Origin: Straminergon stramineum
Taxonomy: Eukaryota > Streptophyta > Bryopsida > Hypnales > Calliergonaceae
NCBI GenBank assembly: GCA_963920665.1
Contig: OY987269.1
Span: forward strand, 3,474,501-3,538,500
DNA length: 64,000 nt
Reading direction: 5' to 3'
Shown: one piece after another, positions 12,701-26,600 of the stretch
Layout of the letters: every line of letters begins with the position of its first letter
How positions within the stretch are numbered: position 1 is the first letter of the stretch
The notes under the pieces: generated by a model
Told to the model about the DNA's origin: nothing
The model's database searches: none
The model's input: only the letters and a program-made list of their open reading frames with translations
Program-made: the position numbers and the translations under genes

Positions 12701-14540
12701 ACTCACTGTACGTGGCCGAGAACAATTTGAAGCTTGCGGCAAACCCCACTCGGGAACTGAACTCGTCAAATTCGCCGTAAGAGCATCGCCACTGTTGCAC
12801 GGGCTAGCGACCCGAGACGGTAGGGAAGGCGAGGTGAGAACCTCACTGTTAAGCGGGCACAACCACGACGCCTTAGCTTCCAGCCTCGATCGTCAAATTC
12901 AGTTCCGTCCACATTAGCTTTCAGAGTCCGGACAATTCTTCACTGAGCCTCCAAAGCGGAGAATCATGATCTTTGCTTTGTTGTCGTTGTCAGATTTCCA
13001 ATGGGAGAGCTTGGGCACGAGAACCCAGAGAGAATTCAGGATAATGTTGGCCAAATTCAGGGACCTGGCAGCATTTAAAATTGTCCCAAGTGATGAATGG
13101 CACATTTACCACCATTGTAAGGGTGGTTGTTTAATTGGTCATGTGGTGATCCTCATGTTCGCCATTTTTGAATGATTTTGTTTCAATGAATCCAAATTCG
13201 TGTTCAAATAGTCTAAATACATGATGTAAGATCTTTCCTGCGTTTTTACCATTAAAAATTACATGGAGGGTACGTACACCTATAATCAATGTGACCCAAA
13301 TTGGAACTCCTAGATTTAAACCAAAAAGAATCATAATAAACAACTATTGATTACAACATATATACACAATCAAAACACGAGAGTCCATAAGAGCCTCGAG
13401 TTGTTTTCTTGATAGACCTCAAGACAAATAGTTAAAAAATTCACAACTTACTCACTTTCGGCGTCCAAATAATGCATGCTAAAGTGCACTCAAATCCCCC
13501 CTTTCAATGAAATCCATTACCGAAACACTTTCTGTGTCCATACAGTAAATATGCTCAGCTGGACTGAGTGATAATTGTAGGTGCTCATACCTGGTGTGAT
13601 GAATCCGTGTCCGGTAGAACCAGCCTAGCAGAATAAAGACACAAGAAGTACCTGGAGTGAGCATTCGATCAGAACCATCAAAGGGCAATGGAATGTTCAA
13701 GAGCTAAGATTAGCGACGTAAGCGTAAATCTCTTTGCAAAGGGCTTCAGCAGATGTTCCCTGGATGACAATCACAGAATCTGGCTCCGAAATGAGTCTGA
13801 AATGGGATTTTTTTATAGTAAAATCATGGTTTACTTTTAAGTTTTCAACCTGTCGATTTCGGGTATTATTAGCTGAGATACGGGTCAGTGATTATCTCGG
13901 TGATGCTTTAGCTGGCAAATCTGGCATGTTCATTCTATATTAAATTGCAAGGGAGTGGTTCACTTACTATTACTGTGGTTCCTGTTCAGCACATTATAAG
14001 TTCTGTACTTCGTATATATTTGTAAAGTGCACTCATTGGCTCATTTGACTCTTGGCGCTAGTACACACACCAGGCTACCCAAACGCAGCTTATTTCATGT
14101 GTAAAGCTCGCGCTAGCTCTAGCAGCCAGCGGCGACTTGGGGAGACGCTACTGACCGCTTGGCGTCCCTCCAAACTGCCGCAGACACTCCAGCAGAACTG
14201 TAGTCTGGAACCGACCTGCATCATCCAGGTGGTAGTTAATCCAAAAGCGGGAAACCTATAACGGCTATTCCCTCCGTCCCAAAATGATCTTCCGGTTCCC
14301 AACTATTTTGTTTCCCAAAATGATCTTCTGGTTGTGATGTGGAGGAAAGGCCCATATATTGAAATCCTGGTGCTTTTCTCAGAATGTCAAGAAACAATGG
14401 CAAAAGTAAGTTGTTTGTACTTCTATTAACAAACTTCTAACATGAACAAAGACTATGGGATGATGTCACCTATACCTGCATAGACACTTCAAGCACGGAA
14501 TGTGCAATATATGTATTGAATATCAAAATGAATCCAACCA
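9761..14540. other. Long gene-poor stretch
   Basis: 9761-12200 is AT-rich with no gene or complete element recognised. 12200-14260 is higher-complexity DNA with only short overlapping open frames, none matching a family I know. At 14266-14335 the words 'ccctccgtcccaaaatgatcttc' and then 'cccaaaatgatcttctgg' form a direct repeat. The first resembles the CTCC(G/C)TCC-type terminus of Stowaway/Tourist-like plant MITEs, but no partner end was found. Confidence 0.35.
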
Positions 14541-14541
14541 T

Positions 14542-15726
14542 TTAACCCCTAAAGTTCCTTGACTATGTTATCGCCGAAAGTGCTCCAAAATTGTCATTTC
14601 TATTACAAGTATCAAATTTTATTAGAAAAAAAACTTGGACGCATGTAACTTTAGGATCTTGTTGTACACTCATTTGAGAAGATGCGATTTTTTTAGAAAT
14701 TTACATTGTATATATTGCAAGATATTAGCATTTGAATTGACAAAAATCCTTTTTTTGGCCTTGCAAAAAATAGGGGACTTATACTTCACAAGGGCACATT
14801 TGTATGAAAAAATGTCCAAAATGGTCATGTTTCTATGGATTCATTCTTCAAGGCAAGTTGGCTCCATGCTTGAAAAGATTAGATCATGTAAAATTGTTCA
14901 ACATATAGGAAAAGAATAGTAAAGAGAAAGTTGTAGACAATGATTGAAAACACGAAATTGTTAAGAATTTAGCTATGGAATTGAAAAATGCCAATCCCAA
15001 TGGTTGTAATGTTGTAATAAACAATCTATATCTTAGACTCGGGAGGGGGGGGGGGGAAGGGGATAGTGAGCAATTGGAGTAGCAACCTACGTGCGATAGG
15101 GTATTTAAAAAACACGAGGGCTAATAATTATAATTGGGCTTAGAGTAATATAGGGTATGAAAAATGGCGTTGGACATCTTTAACATATAATAGGATATGG
15201 AATAATAGGTTCTATTAGAAAATTACATAATGATAGTGTGTGAAAAAAAAAAATTTAAATTCATACCCCCCTATAAAATAGTGGTTGTTCACACCTAATC
15301 CTTATTTTTTTTAACACACTAACCCCCCTGTGTTAAAAAAATAAAGATATAGGTGCGAACACTTTAAAGATAAATTTTTTTTCCAAAAGATTAAAGGTTC
15401 GAAGATTCAATTGCCAATATCCCCAAATGCATGCAAGGGCACAAGCTCAAGTCTTAGGTGCCTTATATGAGTGGGTCCGTGAGATAGAGTCAATGTAAAA
15501 GAAGTAACACAATTGCAAGAAAATTGCACCACTTGTGTTGATTGCATGTGATGACTTATGTTCCAACTTACATTTTGTCACTTTGCCACTCCCATAAGTT
15601 TGGACAAGCCTATTGTAGGCCTAAAATTTTTTGTGATGTACATGTATCGTGTGAAATGTACTTCTCAAGAAGAATTGTGCTTGCAATGTTAGTTCTTAAC
15701 CAAAGTTGTATCCATAATGGGGTCAG
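14542..15726. repeat. Possible decayed TTAA/F-related element and homopolymer tract
   Basis: Begins TTAACCCCTAAAG at 14542. A following stretch (about 14635-14900, 'aggatcttgttgtacac') resembles the interior of family F. No right end was found. A run of 12 G lies at 15045-15056. 15060-15726 holds nothing recognisable. Confidence 0.3.
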
Positions 15727-15950
15727 TTAACTCTAGAAGGGCTTGAAAGCCCTTTGCAGCCGTATAGTATATTAAGTATTTGGTGGTATTTGATCATAAA
15801 AACATTGATAAAATATTTTGGAGTCTATATTAAATTCATAATCATGATAGTATGTAAATAAAAATGTATTCACAAATTAAACCACAATCGAAGAGTTATG
15901 AAGCAAAATACGAGTTGTATAGAGGGACCCAAGGGTCTTTCAAGGATTAA
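15727..15950. mobile_element. TTAA-flanked short TIR element, family D copy D1
   Basis: About 224 bp. TTAA + CTCTAGAAGGGCTTG at the left and CAAGGGTCTTTCAAGGA + TTAA at the right are imperfect inverted repeats. Copy D2 at 40133-40364 shares the interior ('catgatagtatgtaaataaaa'). Non-coding. Confidence 0.7.
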
Positions 15951-16092
15951 GTTAATACATTGTATAAGTGGAGTTGTATTTGGGAAGCATCGCATTGAAA
16001 TTCCCTGGTGCAAATTCCAAAGTTCTTTATGTGCCTTGGATGAGCTTTCAAGTATTTCATTTGTGTGTTTTTGTTTGATGGGTCTCACCTAA

Positions 16093-16736
16093 TTAACCCC
16101 TAAATGCCCAAGGCTTGTTTGGAGTTCCTTGAAATTTGCTCTAAATTGAACAAAAAGTCAACATTTTCATAAGTTGTACCAATTTCTTTTGAATTGTAAC
16201 CGTACAAATTCAAACTAGACATGTCAGAGTTCACATAGGAAAAGAAAACATAACAATATCACTTACAGATTGAAAGATTATAATGTTTGATCATGAGGGT
16301 GTTAAACTAAGAAAAATTTTCAATTCTCTTTTTGCCTGTCAACTCTAAAAAGTTGGTTGCTAAAAAAATATGAGGTTATAGGGCCTAGCATGCACAACCC
16401 CAATCAATTTACGGTTTTTCAAAATCTATTCTACAATTTTTTTAAATGAATTTCTAATGTGATTTTTCCTCCTAGATCTAGTGTATTTGAGGCTCATTTT
16501 CAAGAGCCCTCAACACTACGGGAAGTCAAGATTGCAATGGGCATCCTAGCACTAAATCTTGAATAGAAAAATCATAATCTTTTATTTTTCAGATCAACTT
16601 TTTGATCCTAAAACTAGACTTCAAAAAGAATTCTCCAAAAATATAATCTAATAATAATAGCAATTTGGTTGGGTTTTACTTAATTTCAAAGTTTTTGAAA
16701 CACCAGAATCTGGTGCCTTGGGCATTTAGGGGTCAA
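16093..16736. mobile_element. TTAA-flanked TIR element, family A copy A1
   Basis: 644 bp. Left end TTAA + CCCCTAAATGCCCAAGGC. Right end GCCTTGGGCATTTAGGGG + TCAA (TTAA with one change). TIRs are about 18 bp and perfect. The interior is nearly identical by eye to A2 and A3. No transposase. It contributes the last codons of the 231-codon antisense frame at 16686-17381, which argues against that frame being a gene. Confidence 0.85.
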
Positions 16737-19700
16737 GCAAGTGTTGTATAACCGAGTTGGGGGTCTCTCCCTTATAACCGTGCCTTGGTGAACGAGGTGA
16801 GCTGGGTGAAATTGAACCCATCTGATGAAGTCTGTTTGTGGAATTCGACTGACATGTCGGTCCAAGCACAAAACACCAATGCAACAAATACGGGAGAAAG
16901 AAAGCGACTGCTTGGATCGATCTCCATGAAGTTTCATGAATGAAGTTGATGACAATGCGCTCAAGAAAATGATTAAGATTTCTACGTCGGCCGATCGATG
17001 TAAGAAGAGATGACGCACTATGTTTTGATCGTATTCTTTGATAAGTTTAGTAAGAACATTCGCAAAAGGCCGCGAACATTGGTGGAGATATCTCAGGATC
17101 ATTACGATGTTTGATTTGCTCCTGTCCATTTCAACGAATTGAATCCTGTTTTTCCTCTTCAATGTTGCATACGGAATGCAGGTGCTCTGGACGGAGAGTT
17201 GGTGGAAAAGCCATGTCGTCTTACAAGCAAGAGGATCCATTCGTGGAGGCGGTTTGTACGTTACTTTTTTCTTTTGAAATGGAACTGGGTAAGTTCTATT
17301 TATACCCCCCAAAACCAATAGTCTAGAAGCCTGTAAGCTGACCTTCCGAAAGGGATTAGCTAAGTAGCCATAGATCCTCACTGTCTTGTTAGTTTTATAG
17401 AGCTGTGGTTACACATAGTCTTTTCTTTATATTGAAGGACAGAGCTTGAGCAGATGCCCAGCTTAAGGTGGGAGCACCAGTAGAAAGGAGCCAAATCAAA
17501 ATACCAAAAATTAAAAACACCAGATCTCGGACTACGTTTTGACATCCACGTACGAATTACCAGGGGGAACCGGAAACCAGAAACCTAAAACCAGAAATGA
17601 TGTTCACCACAATACTGCAGGGGTGTGGAAGTCTTAGACAAGAGAACACCAGCAATTATTACCAAAGCATATCTGACACACATATTAGATCTAGAGCTGT
17701 CCTACACCTTCGTAATACTCAAGTGTTTACCCAGAGAATAGCGGAGGTATTGCGTTCCCAACATAATAGACTAAGTGAAACATGAATGGATTACTTGAAT
17801 GTGGTATTCAATTTTGCGTAGGTGTCTGAAGGAGTACATGGCGGGATTTCAAAGTTCAAACCCCGAGCGCGGCACATCTTGGTTTATGTGGAGTGTTCGT
17901 ACTGGAAAGGAGCATACTGTTTGGCTTGTAAAAGCAATAAGGACGTGTAAAAGTATATGCTCGATGCTTTCAAGCAAAGATTCAAAGCGATTGTTATCTC
18001 GACATCATGATGACTGCCCCTGAAGTCTCGAAATGAAACGTGATGGTTGAGAGTACCGAGGCGCACATGTAATCTCAGTTGCAGGATTCCAATGTTGTCG
18101 GAATGTCCTCGCAACGGAGGTACTGCCTTACTGCACCTTGAAGCAACTTTTGTACATGTAGGTATGGAGAAGTCTAGGAAGATAGCAAGAAGGGCACTCG
18201 GATTCTGTACTCTGAGGCGACATCTTCAGTGGCTTGCAAGCTTGCTGCCTGGTTGCCTAAGCATTTTTTATTTTTTATATTTAGTCTTCTTGTGCGTTCA
18301 ACGAGTTCAGCAAAAGAGTAGAGTTTTGAGTAAGTTCAATGAACTTTGTTAAGCTTGTTGAATTCACATGTGTGACACCGAATATTGGTGGGTTTTATTA
18401 GAGTAGCCTTTTCTAGTACTGGAAATTCTAATGAAACGTTTTCATGTGATGCACTTGAATTCTTTAACGGCTCTTCCCAAAGCTGAAACCACTGTAAGGA
18501 GGAAGATGGTGGTTTGCAACATTGGAAATTCATCAGTGGCTTTAGTCTTCGTGATTAGAGACTTGTCTTCATGCTTCCAATGGTGGAGACGAATCTTCCT
18601 CTATTAGGAAATTGAGATGAGAAAAAATTGTAAAATACTTACCCCACTATTTTTGCCCCCTCGTTCCAACGTTGGAAGCATTCTATAATGAAATTATTTG
18701 TCTCCTAATGTACTCTAGAAATCGCCACTGATGCAGCAGAACAGTTTGTTTCAACGTGCTGTTCAAATTCGGTCGGTCGGCAGTTCATTCGGACGGAGGT
18801 CTATTACATCAATGCCGATGAGCTTCAAAGTTCAAAGCGACTCCCAGGACGATTGTAGACATCTTACCATCTCGTAATAGTGATGTTCTCTCAGATTTAA
18901 TGCTTTGAAATCAATCTCAATTCTGTTATGTTAGCACAAATTCACAACATTTGGCACCTTTCCCGATGGAAACTCGAATCTACCAACTGCTTCTAGTTTT
19001 GAGAGCTTTGTGCAGTTGAATGTCAAAATTTTGGCGCTCTGAATCACTGCAATATAACAGAATTGGCATCCAAGATTGGATGATATTCCAGAGTACAAAC
19101 AGATTTGTAGTACCCAATGTTGCAGGCGTACTACCTGGCTCAGTTTGATCCTCAGACAGACAGTCGGGCTTTTCAGTTCAGCAGTCTCCCTGAGCAGAAA
19201 AAATACGGTCAGTCACAGAAATGTCAAAGGGGACAGATAATAGTACTCTTCACTGCACAATGTCGCAAGCATGAACAGAGACTACTGGTGGCCGCTTTAA
19301 ACTTGTACGCTCGATAGTAGGTTGGTCATACAATGCCAAATTTGGAAAACTGTCTTGTCAGAGTTGGGGAGTACAGTCACACATTGAAGTAGTCATATTT
19401 GGAACATATTTTGCATAAAATCTCAAGATGTAAAATCAAATTTTATGCACGAAAAGGAGGAGGAAGCAGAGATATTTACATGATACATAATTTAACTTGT
19501 CCCGATGTAGTATCTTGGATGACATCCACTACAATTTCAAGTACAAATGCATAGTGTCTGAAAAACAACTACTCTTTGACATAATGACATGAATGGTTAA
19601 TTCGTTTTAAACTATATCCATTAAACTGAGTCCTTTTCTTTTCTTACTTCTCAAAAGAGTAGAAACATCTATTGACTCACAAGAAATTATTGTACTTGAT

Positions 19701-20699
19701 GAAACATGTGTCAATGTACTTGACAATACATGTCGACCACTAGATGAAATACATGTGCCCAGTACCGTGAAGCACAACTAAGGAATGCCAGTACAGTAAT
19801 GTGCTCAAACAAGCTGATGACAAACTCCTGTCCAATCCTGAAACCTCACTGATCACGGGCTCTACACAAAGACTTGGTTGCCACAGGTTGGCACAGCGGT
19901 GACAGAAACACGTGAGTTGAATCAATGTACATAATTGTGTGGAATTTGAATAGCATTCTGCAGAATGATGGAGACTCGGTACTAGGAAAGTTCTTTTAAT
20001 TGCCGGCCAAAGAGCAGACACTTTTCAAAAACCTTGCAGATTGCAGCAAAAATGGTAGTCGGAAGTCATGAGGTATTCTCAGCAAATTAAAGGAAGCACC
20101 ATTGAAAGAACTGTTGAATTGAGTGGACTTACTAAGTGGAAACATAGTCTAAGTAGATCATTCATATGAAAATTACTTGCAAGAAGAATCGCATAACCAA
20201 TTCTGGGTCTTTCTAATGATCATTTCCTCGGTGTACGTTCACAGACTATGTTTCCACTAGACTGTGCGCGCTCTTATTGATGTTTTGTATGAAAGCAGTA
20301 ACATACAAGCTGTGACACATCATTAAAAGGACGTCCAGCGCGCCCGCAATCCATTGGACAACACTTTCGAAAGATGTCTGCCTTTGGAATTAGGTAGTGT
20401 GAGTCTCTTTGGGCTACAGCTCGCTTTGCTGCCATTTTGCTTGTCTGGTAGTCGCAAGGATTAGCGCAAAGTGTGGGATGTGCAAATGTTTACCTGCGAT
20501 TGCCACCGAAAAGTGCTGCTGGGTACCAAACTTAAGGCTTAAGCACAAATTTTCCCATCCTCATGGAACGTGCAATTCGGTTGAATCAGATTTCAATGGC
20601 AATTTGCTGATTTTGATCGATACTAGGAGCAATGCAACCCAGTGAAAAATCTGTGAAAAACATGGAAAGGTAATTCACGCAGGAATCAATGTGTAGCCT
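16737..20699. other. Higher-complexity DNA without a recognised gene
   Basis: The longest frame is 231 codons on the minus strand (16686-17381). It matches no family I know, and its 3' end runs into element A1. Other frames are under 105 codons. A non-coding transcript or a decayed gene is possible but not supported by the sequence alone. Confidence 0.35.
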
Positions 20700-20795
20700 G
20701 GCAATCCCCGTCGAAGAGGGATTTATGGCCCCAAACAAATGGTTTGACGAGTATGGTGATTGTTTGCCAAAAATCCCGATGAGAAGGGGATTGCC
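20700..20795. repeat. 96-bp imperfect foldback, hairpin-RNA-like
   Basis: GGCAATCCCC at 20700-20709 pairs with GGGGATTGCC at 20786-20795. Pairing resumes with GGGATTT/AAATCCC and then AAACAA/TTGTTT, giving arms of roughly 37 nt with internal loops. A third GGGGATTGC word lies at about 20926. The shape is like a plant MIRNA precursor or a small palindrome. No mature RNA is recognised. Confidence 0.4.
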
Positions 20796-20799
20796 CGAC

Positions 20800-23640
20800 G
20801 TAATCTATCAAATGAGAAATGCAGAATCGAATGACAATCGAGCAGATGTTGTGCAGATCATCCATAATTAGGGCAAATGAGAAACCCATAATCCCTAGTT
20901 ATGCAGATTCTTCCCACTAGTAGGGGATTGCGGAAATATAATTTGCCCAGAAAATGATCCACACATTCCTTGGCGGTGGTCTATATATAGTTTTTTAATT
21001 CTAGGTTTCAAAGTGCCTTCCGTAGTGGATTTTTGGACAGTAGCCCAAGACCTTTTCAAGAGCCATTCACGACTCAGAGGAGTAAATTCCAAGTCATTTG
21101 GCAATAGAGGGTTCAAATTCACTAGGGTGGCAACTCAATATCACTCTTCAGTAGTTTGGCATATATATGTTATTTAGTGGATTTCATCAAGAATCCAATA
21201 AACACACCAATGGTATTGGATTCTAGTATCATTTCATTTAAAATTAAGTTAAGAGCATTTTGACCCTATTGATTGGAATGGATTATTATACTAAACATTA
21301 AATCTCAACCATAAGCAAGTGGAGACTAATGGTGAAGATTGAGTTGGGTAGTGTCATATGTATTCTCCAATTTTCTCCTAATGACACTTGACACTATTGC
21401 TTATTTGTATTATAAGAGGGGGAGTCAAAAAACAATTTCATAATGTTGCTTTCTCAAAAGATGTGCTTGGAAGGTTCTTGCTTGGTATGGATCAACTTCC
21501 TTTCAAAATTCTAGGTACAACCACTTTTACATAGCTCAATGCATGAAACCAATAAATCAAATGAATGTCTTACTTAGAGAAATTCCTCAACACCCTTGGA
21601 AAGAGTATCTAAATTCTTTTTTGTACAATCTAAAGCTCACTAAGCTGTACCAAAAACATATAAAGAAATGTACTGTCCACTCACTAAGAATTGTGCATAC
21701 TCTTTGCAATGAATGTCAAATTTTGAGTCTTTTCCTAGTTGCCATCTATAGTTGAGAAGGGCAAGTTTTCACAACAATTAAAGAATATTACAAATGCAAT
21801 TCTAAAAGGTGAGTATGATATGTTAAACAATGCATTGCACGTTGAGCCTTGGCCCTATAGATCTTGAAAAAAGCAATCAAATTCTCAATATTTGGCATTA
21901 TTTACTATTGAAAAGTGCATTAAAATCTAGAACTAAAACACTACAACTGTACGTAGGCAAACTTAAAAACAAAAAACTCAATGAGGTGTGACCAAAGAGG
22001 GCCCAAACCTCAAAGGGTAAAAAGAGCCAAAGGATGAAGGCTGCCCCAGCTCCTCCCTTTCATTCAGGAGCCGCCTTTCGCAAGCGGGGACGACTTCCGT
22101 GTCGATCACAGTGCAAACTTTCTCTATTGAATCAGTACTGTTGTACTGGACGTTCAGATGCGCCCCACTCGAGGTTTTTGTTGAGGGACTCCATCAGAAA
22201 ATTAAAAGACCCACTTCTTCTTCTTCTTCTTCTTCCACCGCTGCCATGATCTTCACAAACAAGGTCCGGAAGTCGATCTTACATCTCGCCCGGCCAATTC
22301 TTGAATCTCTGCTTTAATCTGTACACCAGTCGGTTATCCAATGGAGGAATTTTTGTTCTTTTTGGAGCAAATGAAGGAGCTTCATTGCAGGGAATTGAGG
22401 AACGGCTTTCAAAGTGCCATTTTAAGGGCTCTGTAGTTTCAGGTAACGACGCCTTTTCTAGACATTGGAAGGATTGTTGACCTTTTTTGCGACACATGGA
22501 AGGAAGTCAAAAGATTTATCCAACTTGATTCTGAATTTTTGGTAATGTCATATTTAGAGTCACAATTTTAGGTCCACGCCACAATTAGGTCCTCCTACTT
22601 TGTTACTATAGTAATTGAATTTACATACTCGTTACCTCATTATTTGTTTGAGCTCAAACCCAGCTCAACGCTTACAGGGTCCATACCCAGACTTATTCCC
22701 AAACAATATGTCTAACCCTGCCGCCTTGATCTATCCTCCTTTTATCTCCCAATTTCAAGTTAGTTTCTATCATTCTTCACTACGGGATGACAGCTAACTG
22801 CGATGGTCTTCACGATGACATGCCCAAATAACAACCACCAGATTCTTGATTCTGCGATAAAGCCTACAACAGAAAGATTCACAATTCAAGCACCAAATAC
22901 TCTACCCTACATTCGCTTCACTGCTCTGCATTTGTTTCCAAAAATTCTTGTCACGAGAGGATTAGAACATTCTCCAGCTGCATCTTCAGATACGATATCG
23001 ATGCATAACGCCTATTCAGAGAATCAGTACTGTTTAGGTAATATGCTCTTCAACCTGTCAAGAATGGGAGCAGATGATTACAAAGACATGGTATTAACGA
23101 CTTTATTTAATGAATTGAAGAATTGAGATAACCTGAGCCTAATGCGAGTTCATCACACCCAAGTGGCGGCAGTGACTAGCAAGTAGTCTAGGCATGCTGA
23201 TAACCAGGAGTTTTTCACATGCTAGATGCTTGTCCTGAAGCGATGAACATAACACAAACTGGCATCATTTCAAGTAAAAATACACCAGAAGGTCGCAAAA
23301 ATCACTTCCGAAAAGAACAAGAAAACTCGATTTCAGATTACATTATATTACATTGCATCAACATCGTGAGCTTGAACACTAAAATACCTCAAACACCTTT
23401 TTAAACGTTACAAACCTTTCAAACGTTACATGTCATACTTTATGACGTTTCCCTAACCATTGTTGGTCTTCCTGACCAGTGGTCATGTAAAAAAATTCCT
23501 GAATGGATGAATAGATACTGAAGAAGCACAGACCTTATTTGTAGTTCCAACCCATGAAATCAACTCATCGATAAGAACGATGTTGCAGTCCTATTCTCCA
23601 TAGATTAATATGTCCCATAGTTGGCTTGAAGTTGCATGCC
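20800..23640. other. Intergenic DNA downstream of the MICU gene
   Basis: No recognised gene. 21120-22020 is AT-rich. About 22020-22500 is GC-richer and includes a (CTT)7 microsatellite at 22214-22234. An ATG frame of 107 codons at 22803-23126 (+) matches nothing I know and is treated as doubtful. Confidence 0.35.
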
Positions 23641-23647
23641 CCTTAAA

Positions 23648-26600
23648 TCAAAAGTTCCATGGCTTCTGGCAGTTGCTTGTACAGTTCCACCAACATTTGA
23701 GGAACTGGACAATTCCAGTATCAGTTGGATCGGCAAGATCCCTTTCCCTACGCTGTAGCACGCCCAGAAACTCCTCCATGCTAAGGACACCATCATTATC
23801 AGTATCGAAAATGTGAAATATTACATCCACCACTGCATCCGAAATTGGCGCATGACAAATCTGCAATTCATTGCACACATAAATGATAGTCAGTTGTATC
23901 TGTAAATACACATTGTGGAGCATTAAATTCTGTGAATGAAAAGAACGTTGCGGTCAGGAACACGCCTATACTTATCCAATAATGAGACCAAACAGATACG
24001 GTATATCTGGATTAACGAGCAAACTTGGTTACACGTCATTGTCGCAGACCTTAGAAGCTGCACGCTGGACATCGTTCTTCGACAATTTTCCCGAAATCTT
24101 GCCAAAACTGGAGATTGCCAATGCCATTACTGGAATCTTCTTGCGCAGTTCTGCAAACTGTATGAACTCCTGCAACAGAGAACAATACACAATATCGATG
24201 GAATCATAAGATCTTCTAATGGCCGTGGTTTCAGGTACTGGCTCAAGTGGGTAGATTTGAGAAATTTTCAGAGCTCTAAATACTTTTTTAGGACAGACAT
24301 CCTAAAGCCACTATAGAAATTTGCATCTTGTCAGCGTGCTAATATTTCACTTCGTGAGATTGTGGTCCCAATCTTTAAGTATCTCAATGGTCAAAAGAAC
24401 AAGTGACTAGATTTCTTCGAACTCATACAAGAAGTAGCCTCACCTCCAATGTAATTCGCATTGAGGCAAAGTGAGGAATACTTGTAAGATCCTGAACACG
24501 ATCCAGGTAGTGATTCGTCTTTGCCAAGTCTGCGGAAGCTGACATCGACAAACCAAAATCTGCAGCTGAGATGGTCCCTCGGTTATCATAGTCATAATGA
24601 GCAAATTCGAGACGAATAATCTGTTGCACGGATTCAAAATGGAGCACTGTCATATATTGATTAATAAAAATGTACGGATCAAGGTTTACACCCAACAACA
24701 CAGTGAAAATAGAAATCTACACCACGCATACCTCTTTGTGAAGTTCCTTCAGGAAATCCTCAAACTGTGCCATTGGAAGTTTACGATTCCCATCCTTCCC
24801 AAAAAAGAGTTCTACCAGACCAGCATTCTCAACCTCTCCAGTTACAAGCAATCCAGTGCGACGACCTTCCGAATGCGTTCTGCCAAATCGATTTTGATTC
24901 CGCATCCACGCCATCACTTTTTTAAATTCGTCCCTGTCAATCACCCTGCGACACAAAGATCAAGATCCATTGCCGCATTAGATTTTGCCGTAATATTTGG
25001 AGAACCGGAGAAATTCTGAAACCTAGTATCAATATAAAAGTAAACCCCCTTGTCTTAGTGGATCTTCTGTAATTGTAATAATTAAGAAATCCTTCCACAT
25101 CGTCATAATCGTTAAAATAGTTACATTTCAAGAAGTTGACACTTTTTCAGACGCCCATCCGGAACCTCACATCTATAACAGGACTAATTTTAGAGCTTCA
25201 TGCACTTGCATGACAGAATTTTGGCGCTCGGAACCATGCCATTTTAATAACTATGACCGTCCACGTATTCCATACCTCCCAAGGACATTCGTAGTGAACA
25301 CTTCAGGATCAAGTTTCACAGGCCAATTAACACGTCGACCCAAATCATGAATTTCAAACATAAAGCTCACCCGTCTCCGTCCAAATCAAACATTCGGAAA
25401 GTTGCCCTGAAGTTTTTTTCTGGGATGCTCAAAATTGTGATAAAGAAGATGTACCTGGTCAACACAAGGACATGAGAATCTTTCAGCATGACACATTGGA
25501 GACAAACTTGACGAAAGTTTCACCTGGTGCGACACTGTCATTAGATCATAGTGCTAAAGTCTTCACCTACAATGAACGTCTGACGGAAACCTACTCTGGA
25601 AACGAAATCAGTCCGTCGCCATTTGTGTCGAACAGCATGAAGAGCTTGGAGGGAGGGCACTTCAATTCTCCTGGAGATCTCTCAAAGGCAAGATAGCCCA
25701 CTCTTACCACGGATGAACCTGTCGGAGGAAACACTGGAACGATCGCTCTCATCAAATCTCCGGCTGTCATGTAAATGTACCCATCCTCAGTGCGCACTGA
25801 AGAGAAATAGTAGAAGACCTGATAAGATTTCGAGAAACTCATAGTCAGTGACTGCAAAATCAAGAATACACCAGTTCGCAAGAGAGACAGGAGAATCGTA
25901 ACACCACAGCATCGTGGAATATTTTGCAATGGAAACAAGAATATCTCATATAAGGTAAAGGATACTAATCTGTTTAAGACCTGATCCTATCTCCAATACT
26001 GACCCGTCACCAACAGGGTCTAATCTATTCATTCACTTGATTGGACCTATTAGCAAGTGAGGTAAGCATGAATTGGCAAAATGTCTATGGCCGCTGATAT
26101 TTCTTTAGTAATGGGGTTGTCTACAACTTCCCACATTTGAAATGAATAAGAAATTCATACACGGTGACAAATATTTGACACAACCAAATTTGATTCTTTA
26201 TCTCGACGTGATCTCTCCACAGCTCTCCACTGACCCCTCAAAAATTACACTCGACCGTAGAAGACCTAAGTTACGACTATGTAGTTATTGATGTCTACCT
26301 TCTCAGGAGGGCTACGCAAACGAAGTCGCCTCTCATAATTAAAGAAAATACGCCGCCTGTACTCATCTACAACCAAGAAAGCAAGTGTTCAATACATCGA
26401 TAAAATCAAAAGAAAAGTTCGCACAAAACATCTCAAAAATCACCACTATGGTAGTCTGCTCTAATTCCGCCCCTGTTTTTCAGACCGGCCCTAGCCAGGG
26501 TCTGAAATGGACATCAACAAGTTGTAAAATGGATCAGTGTAATGCAGTGAATGTTCTGTCAATGATGTCAGAGCGGTTTAACATTTGTCATATGTTCCTT

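Noticed and set aside
16686..17381. 231-codon open frame on the minus strand
   Set aside because: It ends inside TIR element A1, uses common and rare codons alike, shows no domain I know, and competes with other frames. Probably chance, though a decayed gene cannot be excluded.
21100..21125. tRNA B-box-like 'gggttcaaattc'
   Set aside because: No A-box, cloverleaf or acceptor stem could be built around it; likewise the 'gttcaaaccccg' word at 17853.
22803..23126. 107-codon ATG frame, plus strand
   Set aside because: No family resemblance, no supporting splice or neighbour context. Kept out of the gene list.
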